Shown piece by piece: positions 16,564 to 24,818 of a stretch of 64,000 nt of DNA. The stretch spans positions 124,001-188,000 of the forward strand of contig JBLNDJ010000021.1 in assembly GCA_050261515.1 (NCBI GenBank), given 5' to 3'. The position numbers were made by a program, and so were the translations under genes. Numbering within the stretch: the stretch's first letter is position 1; each line of letters starts with the position of its first letter. The notes under the pieces were generated by a model. That model made no database searches, was not told where the DNA came from, and saw only the letters and a list, made by a program, of their open reading frames with translations. The DNA comes from JBLNDJ01 sp050261515. GTDB lineage: Bacteria > Acidobacteriota > Terriglobia > Bryobacterales > Bryobacteraceae.

Positions 16564-16899
16564 ATGCCGTCATTCAAGATCCACAGGCTCAAAGACTCGC
16601 AGTTCCAGCAATTCCGCTGGGCCCCCCATACGGCCGGGACCAGTCAGGCCAGGCCCAAGGACTACCTCCCCGCCGGAACCGTCGAAGCTCCAAGCGCCTA
16701 CGCCGCCTGGGCGGCCTTGAAGGATTCCGCCGAGCCGCTCCGCGTGGGCGACATTCTCGAATCGGAAGACGGCCGCCTCTGCATCTGTAAATATGTCGGC
16801 TTTGAGGAGGCCCGGTGGTTTGTGCCCGAGCCCAAACCGGTTCCCGCGGAAGCTCCGAAGCCAGACCTGGCGGGTGTAACTGATGGAATGCGGCCCTGA
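16564..16899 (+). CDS. Conserved-looking small protein, unknown (111 aa)
   Basis: 111 aa, soluble. It begins MPSFKIHRLKDSQFQQFRW. The middle segment LRVGDILESEDGRLCICKYVGFEEARWF has the alternating pattern of a small beta-barrel, and the C-terminus is proline-rich. ATG 16564 is preferred to the abutting GTG 16561 and to upstream starts inside the patatin gene. The last 17 nt overlap the following 2H phosphoesterase gene, so they are translationally coupled. The family is not recognised; coupling suggests a function in the same RNA- or nucleotide-related step, which is speculative. Confidence 0.6.
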   Translation: MPSFKIHRLKDSQFQQFRWAPHTAGTSQARPKDYLPAGTVEAPSAYAAWAALKDSAEPLRVGDILESEDGRLCICKYVGFEEARWFVPEPKPVPAEAPKPDLAGVTDGMRP

Positions 16900-17446
16900 C
16901 GGCTCGAACCCGATAAACTGTTACGCTCTCGTCGCTTACATCCCCGGCCCCCTCGGAGAGTTTCTCGACCAACTCCGTGTGGAACTGGTTCCGGCATGCG
17001 TCCCCAAGGCGCACGTGACGGTTTTGCCGCCCCGCAGCCTGGCTGGTACGGTTGACGACGCGCTGGCCGAACTGAACGGCGCGCTCACGGACCTGCTGCC
17101 GTTCCGCATGGAAGCCCGTTCGGTCGAGATGTTCCACGACACCTCGGTGATCTACATCGGCCTGGGGGCGGGGTGGAGCGAGCTGCAGCGCATACACGAC
17201 CGGCTCAACCGGGGGCCGCTGGCCTTCGAGGAGCCCTTCCCTTATCATCCGCACATCACGCTCGCGCAGGAGATCGGCTCCGGCGAGGTGTCTGAGATCT
17301 TCGAGCGCGCGCGGAGGCGCTGGGAAGAATACCAGGGCCCGCGCACAGTTGCCGTGGAAACCATTACGTTTGTGCAGAATACGGACAAGAACCGCTGGCT
17401 CGACCTGGCGCACTGGAGCCTTCGGGCGGTCCCGGCGGTGAGATAG
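16883..17446 (+). CDS. 2H phosphoesterase (2'-5' RNA ligase-like)
   Basis: 187 aa with the two HxT motifs that define the 2H superfamily: H44-V-T46 in KAHVTVLPP and H124-I-T126 in YHPHITLAQ. The 80-residue spacing fits the LigT/cyclic phosphodiesterase fold. Such enzymes hydrolyse 2',3'-cyclic phosphates or 2'-5' linkages in RNA or nucleotides. The initiator ATG lies inside the end of the preceding gene. Substrate specificity is not evident. Confidence 0.82.
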   Translation: MECGPDGSNPINCYALVAYIPGPLGEFLDQLRVELVPACVPKAHVTVLPPRSLAGTVDDALAELNGALTDLLPFRMEARSVEMFHDTSVIYIGLGAGWSELQRIHDRLNRGPLAFEEPFPYHPHITLAQEIGSGEVSEIFERARRRWEEYQGPRTVAVETITFVQNTDKNRWLDLAHWSLRAVPAVR

Positions 17447-17449
17447 ACC

Positions 17450-17926
17450 TTACTCGAACAGCGAAATCTGCTGCTTCGGCTTGGGCTTCGGCTTCGCCAC
17501 ACGGAGGCCGCCCACCACGCCCACCGCCAACATTTCGGTGAGCGCCGCGCGGGGCACGAAGATCCGCTGCTGTCCGGCGCCCGGCGGAACCAGCGTGAAG
17601 CCGTAGGGCTCGAGCGTGAGCAGGTTGTTCGGCAGCAGGCCGTCCAGGACGTCGCCGTCTCGGAAGGTCATGCGCACCCAGACGCCGCTCGATTTCGGCC
17701 GGTTCAGGAACAGGCGCGGCATGTCGGTCCAGGGTTCCGCGGTTTCAAAATCCCTAACGAAATAAATGGTCTTTACTTCTTCGTAGGGGACGTACAAAAG
17801 GCTGCCCTCGACCGCCAGGCCCTCGATCCCCCCTGGATGGAGATAGCTCTGGGGATTGACAAATCCGGCAACCGGGTCGCGGTCGAAACGACGGATGACG
17901 ATTTTCTTATTGGTAGACCCGGCCAC
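17450..17926 (-). CDS. Unknown protein with PilZ-like/beta character (158 aa)
   Basis: 158 aa, soluble. The N-terminal part is KKIVIRRFDRDPVAGFVNP; the centre is VRMTFRDGDVLDGLLPNNLL and GFTLVPPGAGQQRIFVPRAA, suggesting a small beta-barrel that recurs twice. The C-terminal tail KPKPKPKQQISLFE is probably disordered. It is convergent with the 2H phosphoesterase (3-nt gap) and divergent from the recombinase (47-nt gap). I believe similar proteins occur in acidobacteria but cannot assign a family or function. Confidence 0.55.
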   Translation of the reverse strand: MAGSTNKKIVIRRFDRDPVAGFVNPQSYLHPGGIEGLAVEGSLLYVPYEEVKTIYFVRDFETAEPWTDMPRLFLNRPKSSGVWVRMTFRDGDVLDGLLPNNLLTLEPYGFTLVPPGAGQQRIFVPRAALTEMLAVGVVGGLRVAKPKPKPKQQISLFE

Positions 17927-17973
17927 GCCCTTAGCTTACAAACAATTTCCAAAGTATTGTATCATTGGCACGA

Positions 17974-18873
17974 ATGCCTGGAGCGGCGTCCATCTCCGCG
18001 GAGATTCAAGCCTTTCTCGACCACTGCCGCATCGAGAAGGGGTTGTCGGCCAATACATTGGACGCTTACGGGCGCGACCTGGCCCGGTTTGCCGCCAAAT
18101 GTCTTATGGAGCCGGGCGCGGCGTTCGCTTCGGCCGAAGCCCTGGGCCAGTATCTCGAAGCCCTCTATCGTGAGGGACTCGGAAGCCGCTCGGTGGCGCG
18201 CCACCTGACGACGATCCGAAACTTCGCGGCGTATCTTCTGCGCGAAGGGCGGATCGCGAGCGACCCGACGTCCTGCCTGAATTTGCCCCGGCAGTGGCAA
18301 AATCTTCCTAAGTTCCTTAATATTAATGAGATAAATAGCCTCCTCGAGGCTCCTGACGTGGCTACGCCGGCCGGAGCCAGGGACCGCGCCATGCTGGAAC
18401 TGCTCTACGCCAGCGGCCTGCGCGCCAGCGAGCTGTGCGAACTGCAATTATCCGATTTCAATGAGGAATTAGGGGTGGTTCGGGTTGTTGGCAAGGGCAA
18501 CAAGCAGCGGCTGGTGCCGGTCGGCAGCTCGGCCGTGAAGGCAATTTCCGCCTACCAGCGGGACGCCCGGGCCGCGCTGCTTAAAGGGCGTCTGTCTAAA
18601 TACATGTTCGTAACGGCGCGCGGAACCCGCATGACCCGGCAGGGGTTCTGGAAGCTGCTGCGCGGCCACGGCACAAGGGCGGGCGTCCACCGCCGCCTGA
18701 CGCCTCACGTACTGCGGCACAGTTTCGCGACCCACCTGCTTGAAGGGGGCGCGGACCTGCGCAGTGTACAGACAATGTTGGGACACGCCGATATCTCGAC
18801 TACCCAGATTTACACGCACGTGATGCGGTCCCGGCTCCGTGAAACCGTGGACCGGCATCATCCGCGTGCATAA
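17974..18873 (+). CDS. xerD: XerC/XerD-type tyrosine site-specific recombinase
   Basis: 299 aa, the usual Xer length. An N-terminal SAM-like core-binding domain covers residues 8-95, the catalytic domain about 110-299. All catalytic residues are visible: Arg150 (ASGLRASEL), Lys174 (GKGNKQR), His245 and Arg248 (HVLRHSF), His271 (LGHADIST) and nucleophile Tyr280 (TQIYTHV). It resolves chromosome dimers at dif with a partner Xer and FtsK. xerC versus xerD cannot be settled from one paralogue. ATG 17974 is chosen; TTG 17965 is in frame just upstream. No integron or phage genes are adjacent, favouring the housekeeping role. Confidence 0.88.
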   Translation: MPGAASISAEIQAFLDHCRIEKGLSANTLDAYGRDLARFAAKCLMEPGAAFASAEALGQYLEALYREGLGSRSVARHLTTIRNFAAYLLREGRIASDPTSCLNLPRQWQNLPKFLNINEINSLLEAPDVATPAGARDRAMLELLYASGLRASELCELQLSDFNEELGVVRVVGKGNKQRLVPVGSSAVKAISAYQRDARAALLKGRLSKYMFVTARGTRMTRQGFWKLLRGHGTRAGVHRRLTPHVLRHSFATHLLEGGADLRSVQTMLGHADISTTQIYTHVMRSRLRETVDRHHPRA

Positions 18874-18972
18874 ACTTCGCCAGGCGGCTTGAAGCCATGG
18901 CCTGACCGGCGCCGGAGCCCCGGCGGCCCGCAGGCCGTTCCCGAGGGCGCCCGGCCACAGGCTACAGGCTAT

Positions 18973-20316
18973 ATGAGCGACTACATGTTCATGCTGGAGA
19001 GCCACCTCAGCACGGACCAGAACCGCGTTGTGACAGAGGTCCAGGCTGCGGCGGCCGAATTCAATGCCAGCCTATTCCTGACCGGCGGCGCCATGCGGGA
19101 CATGCTGGGCGGTTTCCCGATTCGCGACCTGGATTTCACGATCGAAGGCGTCATCGCCCCTAAAGTCGCAAAGGCGGTGGTGAAGAAGGGATATGCGCGC
19201 ATCGTCGAAGAGGACGAGTTGCGCAAATCCGTCGAGCTGGTGTTTGCGGGCGGCGTCACGGCGGAGGTGGCCATGGCGCGGCAGGAACACTACCCCAAAC
19301 CCGGCGCGAAACCGCGCGTGACGCCAGCGGCGACCATCCACGAGGACTTGCGCTACCGCGACTTCACGGTGGACGCCATTGCGCTGTCGCTCAACCGCGC
19401 TTCCCGTGGACTGCTCATCGACCCGACCAACGGGCTCGGCGACCTCGAGCACAAGGAACTCCGGACGACTTACAGCTTTGCTCTCTACGACGACCCGGGG
19501 CGCATCCTGCGGCTGATCCGGCTGAAAGCGCGGCTGGGGTTCACGATCGAAGAGAAGACGCGGCAGCAGTACGAGAACGTGAGGGCCGAGAAGCTCGAGG
19601 AGAAGATCCCGGCGCGGCGGCTGCTGGCCGAGTTCCGGCAGATCGCCGAAGACCCGAATCCGGCGGAAATTCTAAAAGCGTTCGAAGAGGAGAAGCTGCT
19701 GCCGCTGTTTTCGCCTGCGCTGGCCGGGGCGAAGCTGAATCTGCCAGGACTCGCGAAGCTGCACAAGGCGAAGCAGCTCATCCCGCCGGGCGTGCGCTTC
19801 CCGGTGGACAACTTCGCGCTATTCATGAACGTTTTGGCCGAGAAACTGACGCCCAAGGAGAAAGCGGCGCTGGTCAAGACGCTCGGAATGCGCGCCGGAG
19901 ACGTCGAAGGCTGGCAGAAGCTCGACTCGCGGAGCAAAAAGCTCGAGCGGGACCTCAAAGCCGCGAAGTTGACGCGGCCGTCGCAGGTTTACGCAGTGGT
20001 GTCGAAGGCGGCGGGCGAGCAGGTGCTTTACCTTCTGTTGCGCTCGCAACAGCGGCTGGTGCAGGACCGGATCCGCAACTACCTCCAGAAATACCTGCCG
20101 GTGGCGCAGGAAATTACCGAGGAAGAGATTCAGGCCAAAGGCGCCTTGCCCGGCACCCCGAAGTGGGAGAAGGCCAAGGAAGAGGCAATCGCCGCGAAGC
20201 TGAACGCGCGCCCGAAAAAGCCCGCGCCGGAAGAAGCCGCGCCGCCTTCGCCGCCCCAACCCACGGCCCCGGGCGGCCTGCGGAGACCGTATTCGCGCCA
20301 GCCGAGCGCACGTTAG
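18973..20316 (+). CDS. Class II tRNA nucleotidyltransferase / poly(A) polymerase-like protein
   Basis: 447 aa. The polymerase-beta head has GGAMRD (38-43) and the catalytic aspartates D52 and D54 in IRDLDFTIEG. Motif B-like RYRDFTVDAIAL and the RILRLIRLKARLGF segment follow. Unlike the enzyme at 27788 it lacks an HD domain; instead it has a helical C-terminal half and a Pro/Ala/Lys-rich tail. It could add CC, A or poly(A) to RNA 3' ends. ATG 18973 is chosen because the preceding in-frame codons are GC-rich spacer. The two enzymes together raise the possibility of split CCA addition. Confidence 0.82.
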   Translation: MSDYMFMLESHLSTDQNRVVTEVQAAAAEFNASLFLTGGAMRDMLGGFPIRDLDFTIEGVIAPKVAKAVVKKGYARIVEEDELRKSVELVFAGGVTAEVAMARQEHYPKPGAKPRVTPAATIHEDLRYRDFTVDAIALSLNRASRGLLIDPTNGLGDLEHKELRTTYSFALYDDPGRILRLIRLKARLGFTIEEKTRQQYENVRAEKLEEKIPARRLLAEFRQIAEDPNPAEILKAFEEEKLLPLFSPALAGAKLNLPGLAKLHKAKQLIPPGVRFPVDNFALFMNVLAEKLTPKEKAALVKTLGMRAGDVEGWQKLDSRSKKLERDLKAAKLTRPSQVYAVVSKAAGEQVLYLLLRSQQRLVQDRIRNYLQKYLPVAQEITEEEIQAKGALPGTPKWEKAKEEAIAAKLNARPKKPAPEEAAPPSPPQPTAPGGLRRPYSRQPSAR

Positions 20317-20323
20317 CGTTCCG

Positions 20324-22711
20324 CTATTGAGTCCGGATCGCGGCGATCGGGTCCACCTTGAGGGCGCGGCGCGCGGGGAGGTAGCTCGCCGCCAGCGCGA
20401 CCAGGCCCAGGAACAGGGCCGCTCCTGCGTAACTCAGGGGGTCGGCCGCTCCTACGCGGTAGAACATGTGCGAGATGAGGTGCGCGAGCGAGAGCGCGGC
20501 GGCGAGACCAATCAGAAGGCCGGCGAGCGTTAACTTCAGGGCTTTCCGGATCACCAGGCCGAGCACGTCCACGGGCGCCGCGCCGAGCGCGATGCGGATG
20601 CCGATTTCCTGCGTGCGCCGGCTGACCGCGTAGGACATCAGAGCGTACAGGCCCACCGCGGCCAGCAGGAGCGCGATCGCTCCGAGCACGCCGAGCAGCG
20701 CGGCGGCGAGCCGGGTCGCGAAGGAGGCGGCGCTCGCGTAATCGGCGAGCGGCATTGCTTCGAAGCCGGAGGCTTTCGGATCGATCGCCGCGATTACGCG
20801 ACGCATCCCGGCGACGGCGCGGAGCGGATCTCCGGCGGTGCGGACGAAAAAGGGTACCTCGCCGGCGCCTGCACCCGCCTGCGCGAACGCAACATAAACG
20901 AAGGGCTCCGGGGCTTCGGTGAGGCTCGAAATCCGGCTGTCCTTGACGATCCCGGCGATGGTGCAGGGGGCGCCGTTGCGCTCCACGCGGCGGCCGGGCG
21001 CGGCGGCGCCTTTGAGATAACGCCTCGCGAACGCTTCGTTCACCACTAAGGCGCAGGGCGCATCCGCGTCGTCGCTCAAGCGGAAATCGCGGCCCGCCAC
21101 GAGCGGGATCCGCAGCAGGTCGAAGTAGCCTGGCGAGACGGCGCTCTCGTAGAGGGTCATGCTTTCGCCGCGGTTCGGCACGTAGCCTTCCACCCGGTAA
21201 TCGCTCCGCGGCCCGAGGCCGAAGCCTAGCGGAATCCGGCCGCCGTAGCTCACTCCCAGCACGCCGGGCGCGGCGGCGAGTTGGTCGCGCAGCCGCCGGC
21301 AGAACTGAAGCTGTTGCCCGGGCGTGTACTGGTTCGTGCCCAGGAACAGGCGGGCCAGCAGGACGTTGTGCGAATCGAAGCCCGGATAGACGCCGCTGAG
21401 ATTCCGGAAACTGCGGAGAAACAGTCCGGCGCCGGCCAGGGCCACCAGCGCGAGGCTCACCTCGGCAATCACCAGCAGGTTACTGATGCGATGCGAGCCG
21501 GGGGCGGCAGCGCGTCCGCCCTGCTTAAGGGCGTCGTTCAGATTCGAGGCGAGCGAGCGCAGCACGGGAGGGAAGCCGGAGGCCAGCGCGGCCGCGGCCG
21601 CCACCAGCGCCGCGAAGCCGAAAACGCGCCCATTCAGCGGGAATTCAAAGAAGACGGGCATGCCGGTGGGCGGCAGCGCGAGCAGCAGGGCGCCGCTCAG
21701 CCATGCAACCAGCGGAAGGCTGATCAGGACCGCCAGCGATGCCAGCAGCAGATTCTCGGTGAGCAGTTGCCGCGCGAGCCTCCCGGGACCGGCGCCCAGC
21801 GCGAGCCTGAGCGAGAACTCCTTCCGGCGCCCGGCGGAGCTGGCCAGCAGCAGGTTGGCCACGTTCGCGCAGGCGATCAGGAACACCAGCCCGCAGGCCG
21901 CCGCCAGGATTCCGAGCGGCGCGGCCAGGATGCCGGAAAGCCCTGACTGCGCCTTCCAGACCGGAATCAATTTGGCGCCGCGGTTAGCGTTGGTTTCGGG
22001 ATAGAGCCGGGCCAGGCGGGCCGCCACGGCCGCGGCCTCCGCGTTCGCCTGCGCCAGCGTGACGCCCGGTTTCAGCCGCACGATGGCTTCAAAATGGCGG
22101 TTGCCGCGGTCCGTTTCCGACCCGCGGATGAGCGGCACCCATCCGTCGAAGAGCAGCCCGGGCGTGACGCCATGGAATTCCGGCGGAGCCACTCCCACAA
22201 TGGTGACCTTCCGGCGGTTGGCGACCATGGTCTTGCCCAGAACCCGCGGATCGCCATGAAACTGAGCGTGCCACAGCCGGTAGCTGATTACGGTGACCAG
22301 CGCGTTTTCGGTGTACTCGTCAGGCGCGAACACGCGCCCCAGCACCGGCTTGACGCCGAGCATCGCGAAGTAATTCCCCGAGACGAGCTCGCACCAGACG
22401 CGCCGGGCGTCCTCGCCTTCGCCGATGCTGACCGGGACCTGCGTGTGCAGGGCAATATCGGAGGCGAGCCTGAGGTTTTCGCGCAGATCGCGGTAATCCG
22501 GAAACGAGAGATGCGGGGCCATTTCGAGGACGGCCAGCCGCCGATCATCCACGCCCGGATACGGATGCAGCAGCACGCCGTCGATCCAGCCGAAAACCGT
22601 GGTGCTCACGGCGATCCCGAGGGCCAGCGTCAGGGCGGCCGCGGTCGTCAGGGCCGGGCTCGCCCGGAGAACGCGCACCCCGTAGCGCAGGTCCTGCCAG
22701 AGTGTCAGCAT
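20324..22711 (-). CDS. FtsX/MacB-like permease of the acidobacterial 800-aa type
   Basis: 795 aa. The N-terminus LWQDLRYGVRVLRASPALT is typical of this fused two-unit permease family (ADOP in some annotations). It has one N-terminal helix, a periplasmic MacB-like domain (about residues 80-240), a three-helix FtsX core (about 260-430), a second periplasmic domain, and a final FtsX core ending in YLPARRALKVDPIAAIRTQ. These proteins are greatly expanded in Solibacter-like acidobacteria. They may act in mechanotransmission or lipoprotein/peptide export with a separate ATPase, none of which is nearby. The start is ATG 22709-22711. Confidence 0.88.
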   Translation of the reverse strand: MLTLWQDLRYGVRVLRASPALTTAAALTLALGIAVSTTVFGWIDGVLLHPYPGVDDRRLAVLEMAPHLSFPDYRDLRENLRLASDIALHTQVPVSIGEGEDARRVWCELVSGNYFAMLGVKPVLGRVFAPDEYTENALVTVISYRLWHAQFHGDPRVLGKTMVANRRKVTIVGVAPPEFHGVTPGLLFDGWVPLIRGSETDRGNRHFEAIVRLKPGVTLAQANAEAAAVAARLARLYPETNANRGAKLIPVWKAQSGLSGILAAPLGILAAACGLVFLIACANVANLLLASSAGRRKEFSLRLALGAGPGRLARQLLTENLLLASLAVLISLPLVAWLSGALLLALPPTGMPVFFEFPLNGRVFGFAALVAAAAALASGFPPVLRSLASNLNDALKQGGRAAAPGSHRISNLLVIAEVSLALVALAGAGLFLRSFRNLSGVYPGFDSHNVLLARLFLGTNQYTPGQQLQFCRRLRDQLAAAPGVLGVSYGGRIPLGFGLGPRSDYRVEGYVPNRGESMTLYESAVSPGYFDLLRIPLVAGRDFRLSDDADAPCALVVNEAFARRYLKGAAAPGRRVERNGAPCTIAGIVKDSRISSLTEAPEPFVYVAFAQAGAGAGEVPFFVRTAGDPLRAVAGMRRVIAAIDPKASGFEAMPLADYASAASFATRLAAALLGVLGAIALLLAAVGLYALMSYAVSRRTQEIGIRIALGAAPVDVLGLVIRKALKLTLAGLLIGLAAALSLAHLISHMFYRVGAADPLSYAGAALFLGLVALAASYLPARRALKVDPIAAIRTQ

Positions 22712-22882
22712 GGGGTTTCCCGAGTATCAGACCGGCAAGTTGGGTTCCATACGGAAAGCGTTCATAATGCGGCGCGGGCCGGAGGAGGGCTGTCCGTTCG
22801 TGGGATTGGGCTGCGCGAATTCGGTTTCGGGATGCTACCGGCGAGCAGGCTTCTGTGTGAGCCAATGCGGCGGTGCGGGCAG

Positions 22883-23970
22883 TGTGACCGACCCGAGACA
22901 TAGGTAACAGAACGTTCCGGAGACATGGGTTACACTTTTGGCCCCGCGTGGGGGCGGGAAGTGGCATGCCATGGAAGGAGAGTTCTGTAATGCACGAGCG
23001 AATGCGCTTCGTGATCCGGCTGAAGGACGGCGAGAGCATGGCGTCGCTGTGCCGCGAATTCGGCATCTCGAGGAAGACCGGCTACAAGATCTTTGAGCGG
23101 TATGAGGAGTGTGGTCTGGAGGGCCTGAGCGATCGGGTCCGGCGGCCGTTTCGGTATGCGAATCAACTTCCCGAGCAGGTGGAGGCGGCGATTGTGGCCG
23201 CCAAACGCGAACCGCGCCACCCGTTCCCGAACGCGCGCCGAGGGCACGCCTCTTTCTGAGGGGCCGGGTCTGAACGATCTGTGGTGCACCGACTACAAGG
23301 GTGAGTTCATGCTGGCAGATCGCCGCTACTGTTATCCCCTGACGGTCACCGATTACGCCTCGCGTTATCTGCTGCTGTGCGAAGCCATGGAATCCAATCA
23401 GGAGAAGCCCGCATTCACGGCTTTCGAGCGTCTTTTCAAAGAAAGGGGTTTGCCGCGCGCGATTCGCTCCGACAACCGTTCGCTTCCCCCAACGGGTTGT
23501 TCAATCTTTCCCGGCTGTCGGTGTGGTGGTTGCGGCTGGGCATCAGCATCGAACGCATTCAGCCGGGCCATCCCCAGCAGAACGGCCGCCACGAGCGTAT
23601 GCAACTCAAGAACGGCCCCACGAGGCCCTGGGCATGAAGTGTGCGGCGGAGGTTTACTCTTGTTCGCCCCGACCCTACCGGGGCATCCCCGAGCCGCACT
23701 ACCCCTTCCACGACCGGACCGTGGTGGTCACCAGTTGCGGCCGCCTCTGCCTCTACCGCAAGAAAATTAATCTCAGCAAATCGCTCGCCGGCCAGGCGGT
23801 CGGCGTCAAAGAAGTCGAGCCAGTATCTGGCTGGTCAGCTCCATGGATTATGATCTGGGGTATATCGACCTGGAGAGAGAACCTTGCAACCTCTCGACAA
23901 CCCGTTTGGCCCACGGGTGTCACCCATGTCTTAGGAACAATCTGTTACCTATGTATCCGGAACGGACACA
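22883..23970. mobile_element. Decayed IS481-family insertion sequence
   Basis: Terminal inverted repeats are readable. The left end begins TGTGACCGACCCGAG followed by ACATAGGTAACAGA (22898-22911). The right end, read on the minus strand, begins TGTGTCCGTTCCGGAT followed by the same ACATAGGTAACAGA core. Both inner parts also share GTTCC and AGACATGGGT. Length is about 1.09 kb. A 4-nt AGTG occurs at 22881-22884 and 23970-23973 and may be a target duplication, but is too short to be sure. The right end lies 9 nt from the encoded CCA of tRNA-Glu. The transposase inside is broken. Confidence 0.8.
22966..23934 (+). pseudogene. Frameshifted, internally deleted IS481 transposase
   Basis: The reading frame begins MPWKESSVMHERMRF with an HTH region (MASLCREFGISRKTGYKIF). 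It changes frame near 23235 and continues with NDLWCTDYKGEF (first catalytic Asp) and AIRSDN (second Asp). It then shifts again into FASPNGLFNLSRLSVWWLRL and IQPGHPQQNGRHERM (catalytic Glu). After a further break it resumes as RPHEALGMKCAAEVY and ends in a PLDNPFGP-like tail with TAG at 23932-23934. Segments are missing between the HTH and catalytic domains and after the Glu motif. It is non-functional. Confidence 0.85.
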
Positions 23971-23979
23971 GTGAGAGAT

Positions 23980-24057
23980 TGGCGTCCCCAGGGGGATTCG
24001 AACCCCCGTTACCGCCGTGAAAGGGCGATGTCCTAGGCCGGGCTAGACGATGGGGAC
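23980..24057 (-). tRNA. tRNA-Glu (anticodon UUC)
   Basis: The minus strand reads GTCCCCATCGTCTAGCCCGG at the 5' side. The acceptor pairs GTCCCCA with TGGGGAC (7 bp), the anticodon loop contains CTTTCAC (TTC anticodon), the T arm is GGGGGTTCGAATCCCCC, and the discriminator G is followed by an encoded CCA (23982-23980). Length is 75 nt plus CCA. It supplies Glu-tRNA for GAA/GAG codons. Confidence 0.95.
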
Positions 24058-24084
24058 GGCTTAGGAAAGGCGAATACCTTCCTT

Positions 24085-24113
24085 ACTTTAGCGGTCGGCG
24101 GGCTCTACGTCAA
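24085..24113 (-). promoter_or_regulatory. Promoter of tRNA-Glu
   Basis: On the minus strand TTGACG (24113-24108) and TAAAGT (24090-24085) are 17 nt apart, placing the transcription start about 20 nt before the mature tRNA 5' end at 24057. Confidence 0.65.
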
Positions 24114-24123
24114 CCCGCAGCGG

Positions 24124-24717
24124 CTATTTGGCCGGGTAGCCGGCCGCCGCCTTCACTTCCTTGATCTGTCCGACGTGGCGGTCGGTGTGGCCTGCGATGA
24201 TGAGCAGCAACTGGTAGGCGTCCATGGTGGACGGACCGAAGCTGGTCGTGTGGCTGCGCAGGGCGTCCTGGGTGGTGCGGATGTAATCGAGCGTCTGGTC
24301 GCGGCGCTCGCGGAAGGCCTGCGCCGCCTCTTTGGGAGTCGCATAGCGGCCCGTGGGCGCCACCTCGGGCGGGTTCTTCGCTTTCTGGCTGCGGTCGGTC
24401 ACCTGCTTGAGGATCGCTTCGTCGGCGGCGCGGTCGATCTTGCGGTCCGCGACGGCGGGCGACTGCATGGTCTTCTGCTCCAAGCCGAACAGGCGCTCCT
24501 CGGTGAGGATGGCGTGCTCGGCGCATTCGGCGATCGACCAGCGGTCCGGGGCCGGCTTGAATTTCCACTGCGCTTCGGAGAGGCCCGCGATCGAATCGAG
24601 AAACGCCTTACGGCTCGCGTGCAGGGCGCTCAGGGCGAAGTCGCGCTGGCCCTGATCGACGGGCTGGGCGAACAGCGGAGCGGCGGCGAGCGCAAAGACC
24701 AGAGCTGGATTCTTCAT
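24124..24717 (-). CDS. Exported DinB-superfamily protein
   Basis: 197 aa. Residues 1-17 (MKNPALVFALAAAPLFA) are a signal peptide, unusual for this fold. The mature part is a DinB/YfiT-like four-helix bundle with its metal-histidine positions: CAEHAI near residue 65 and GHTDRHVGQI near residue 178. The family includes thiol S-transferases and many proteins of unknown function; metal (Ni/Zn) binding is typical. Periplasmic location suggests a different substrate from the cytosolic bacillithiol/mycothiol transferases. It stops about 10 nt before the promoter of tRNA-Glu. Confidence 0.78.
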   Translation of the reverse strand: MKNPALVFALAAAPLFAQPVDQGQRDFALSALHASRKAFLDSIAGLSEAQWKFKPAPDRWSIAECAEHAILTEERLFGLEQKTMQSPAVADRKIDRAADEAILKQVTDRSQKAKNPPEVAPTGRYATPKEAAQAFRERRDQTLDYIRTTQDALRSHTTSFGPSTMDAYQLLLIIAGHTDRHVGQIKEVKAAAGYPAK

Positions 24718-24818
24718 GGCGATTTCCCGGGCTGACCTCTAAAGATTCTTACGCAGTCCTGCCGATAAATCAACGAGCGTGAACGGGCCCGGTACCGGCA
24801 GCGCTCCACGAGAACTCC

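Noticed and set aside
15765..16592. Upstream extension of the HlyD-like adaptor to 16592
   Set aside because: It would run antisense to the patatin gene; the signal anchor begins exactly at the ATG at 15764.
22881..23973. AGTG as a definite target-site duplication of the IS remnant
   Set aside because: Only four bases and overlapping the uncertain outer edge of the inverted repeats; could be chance.
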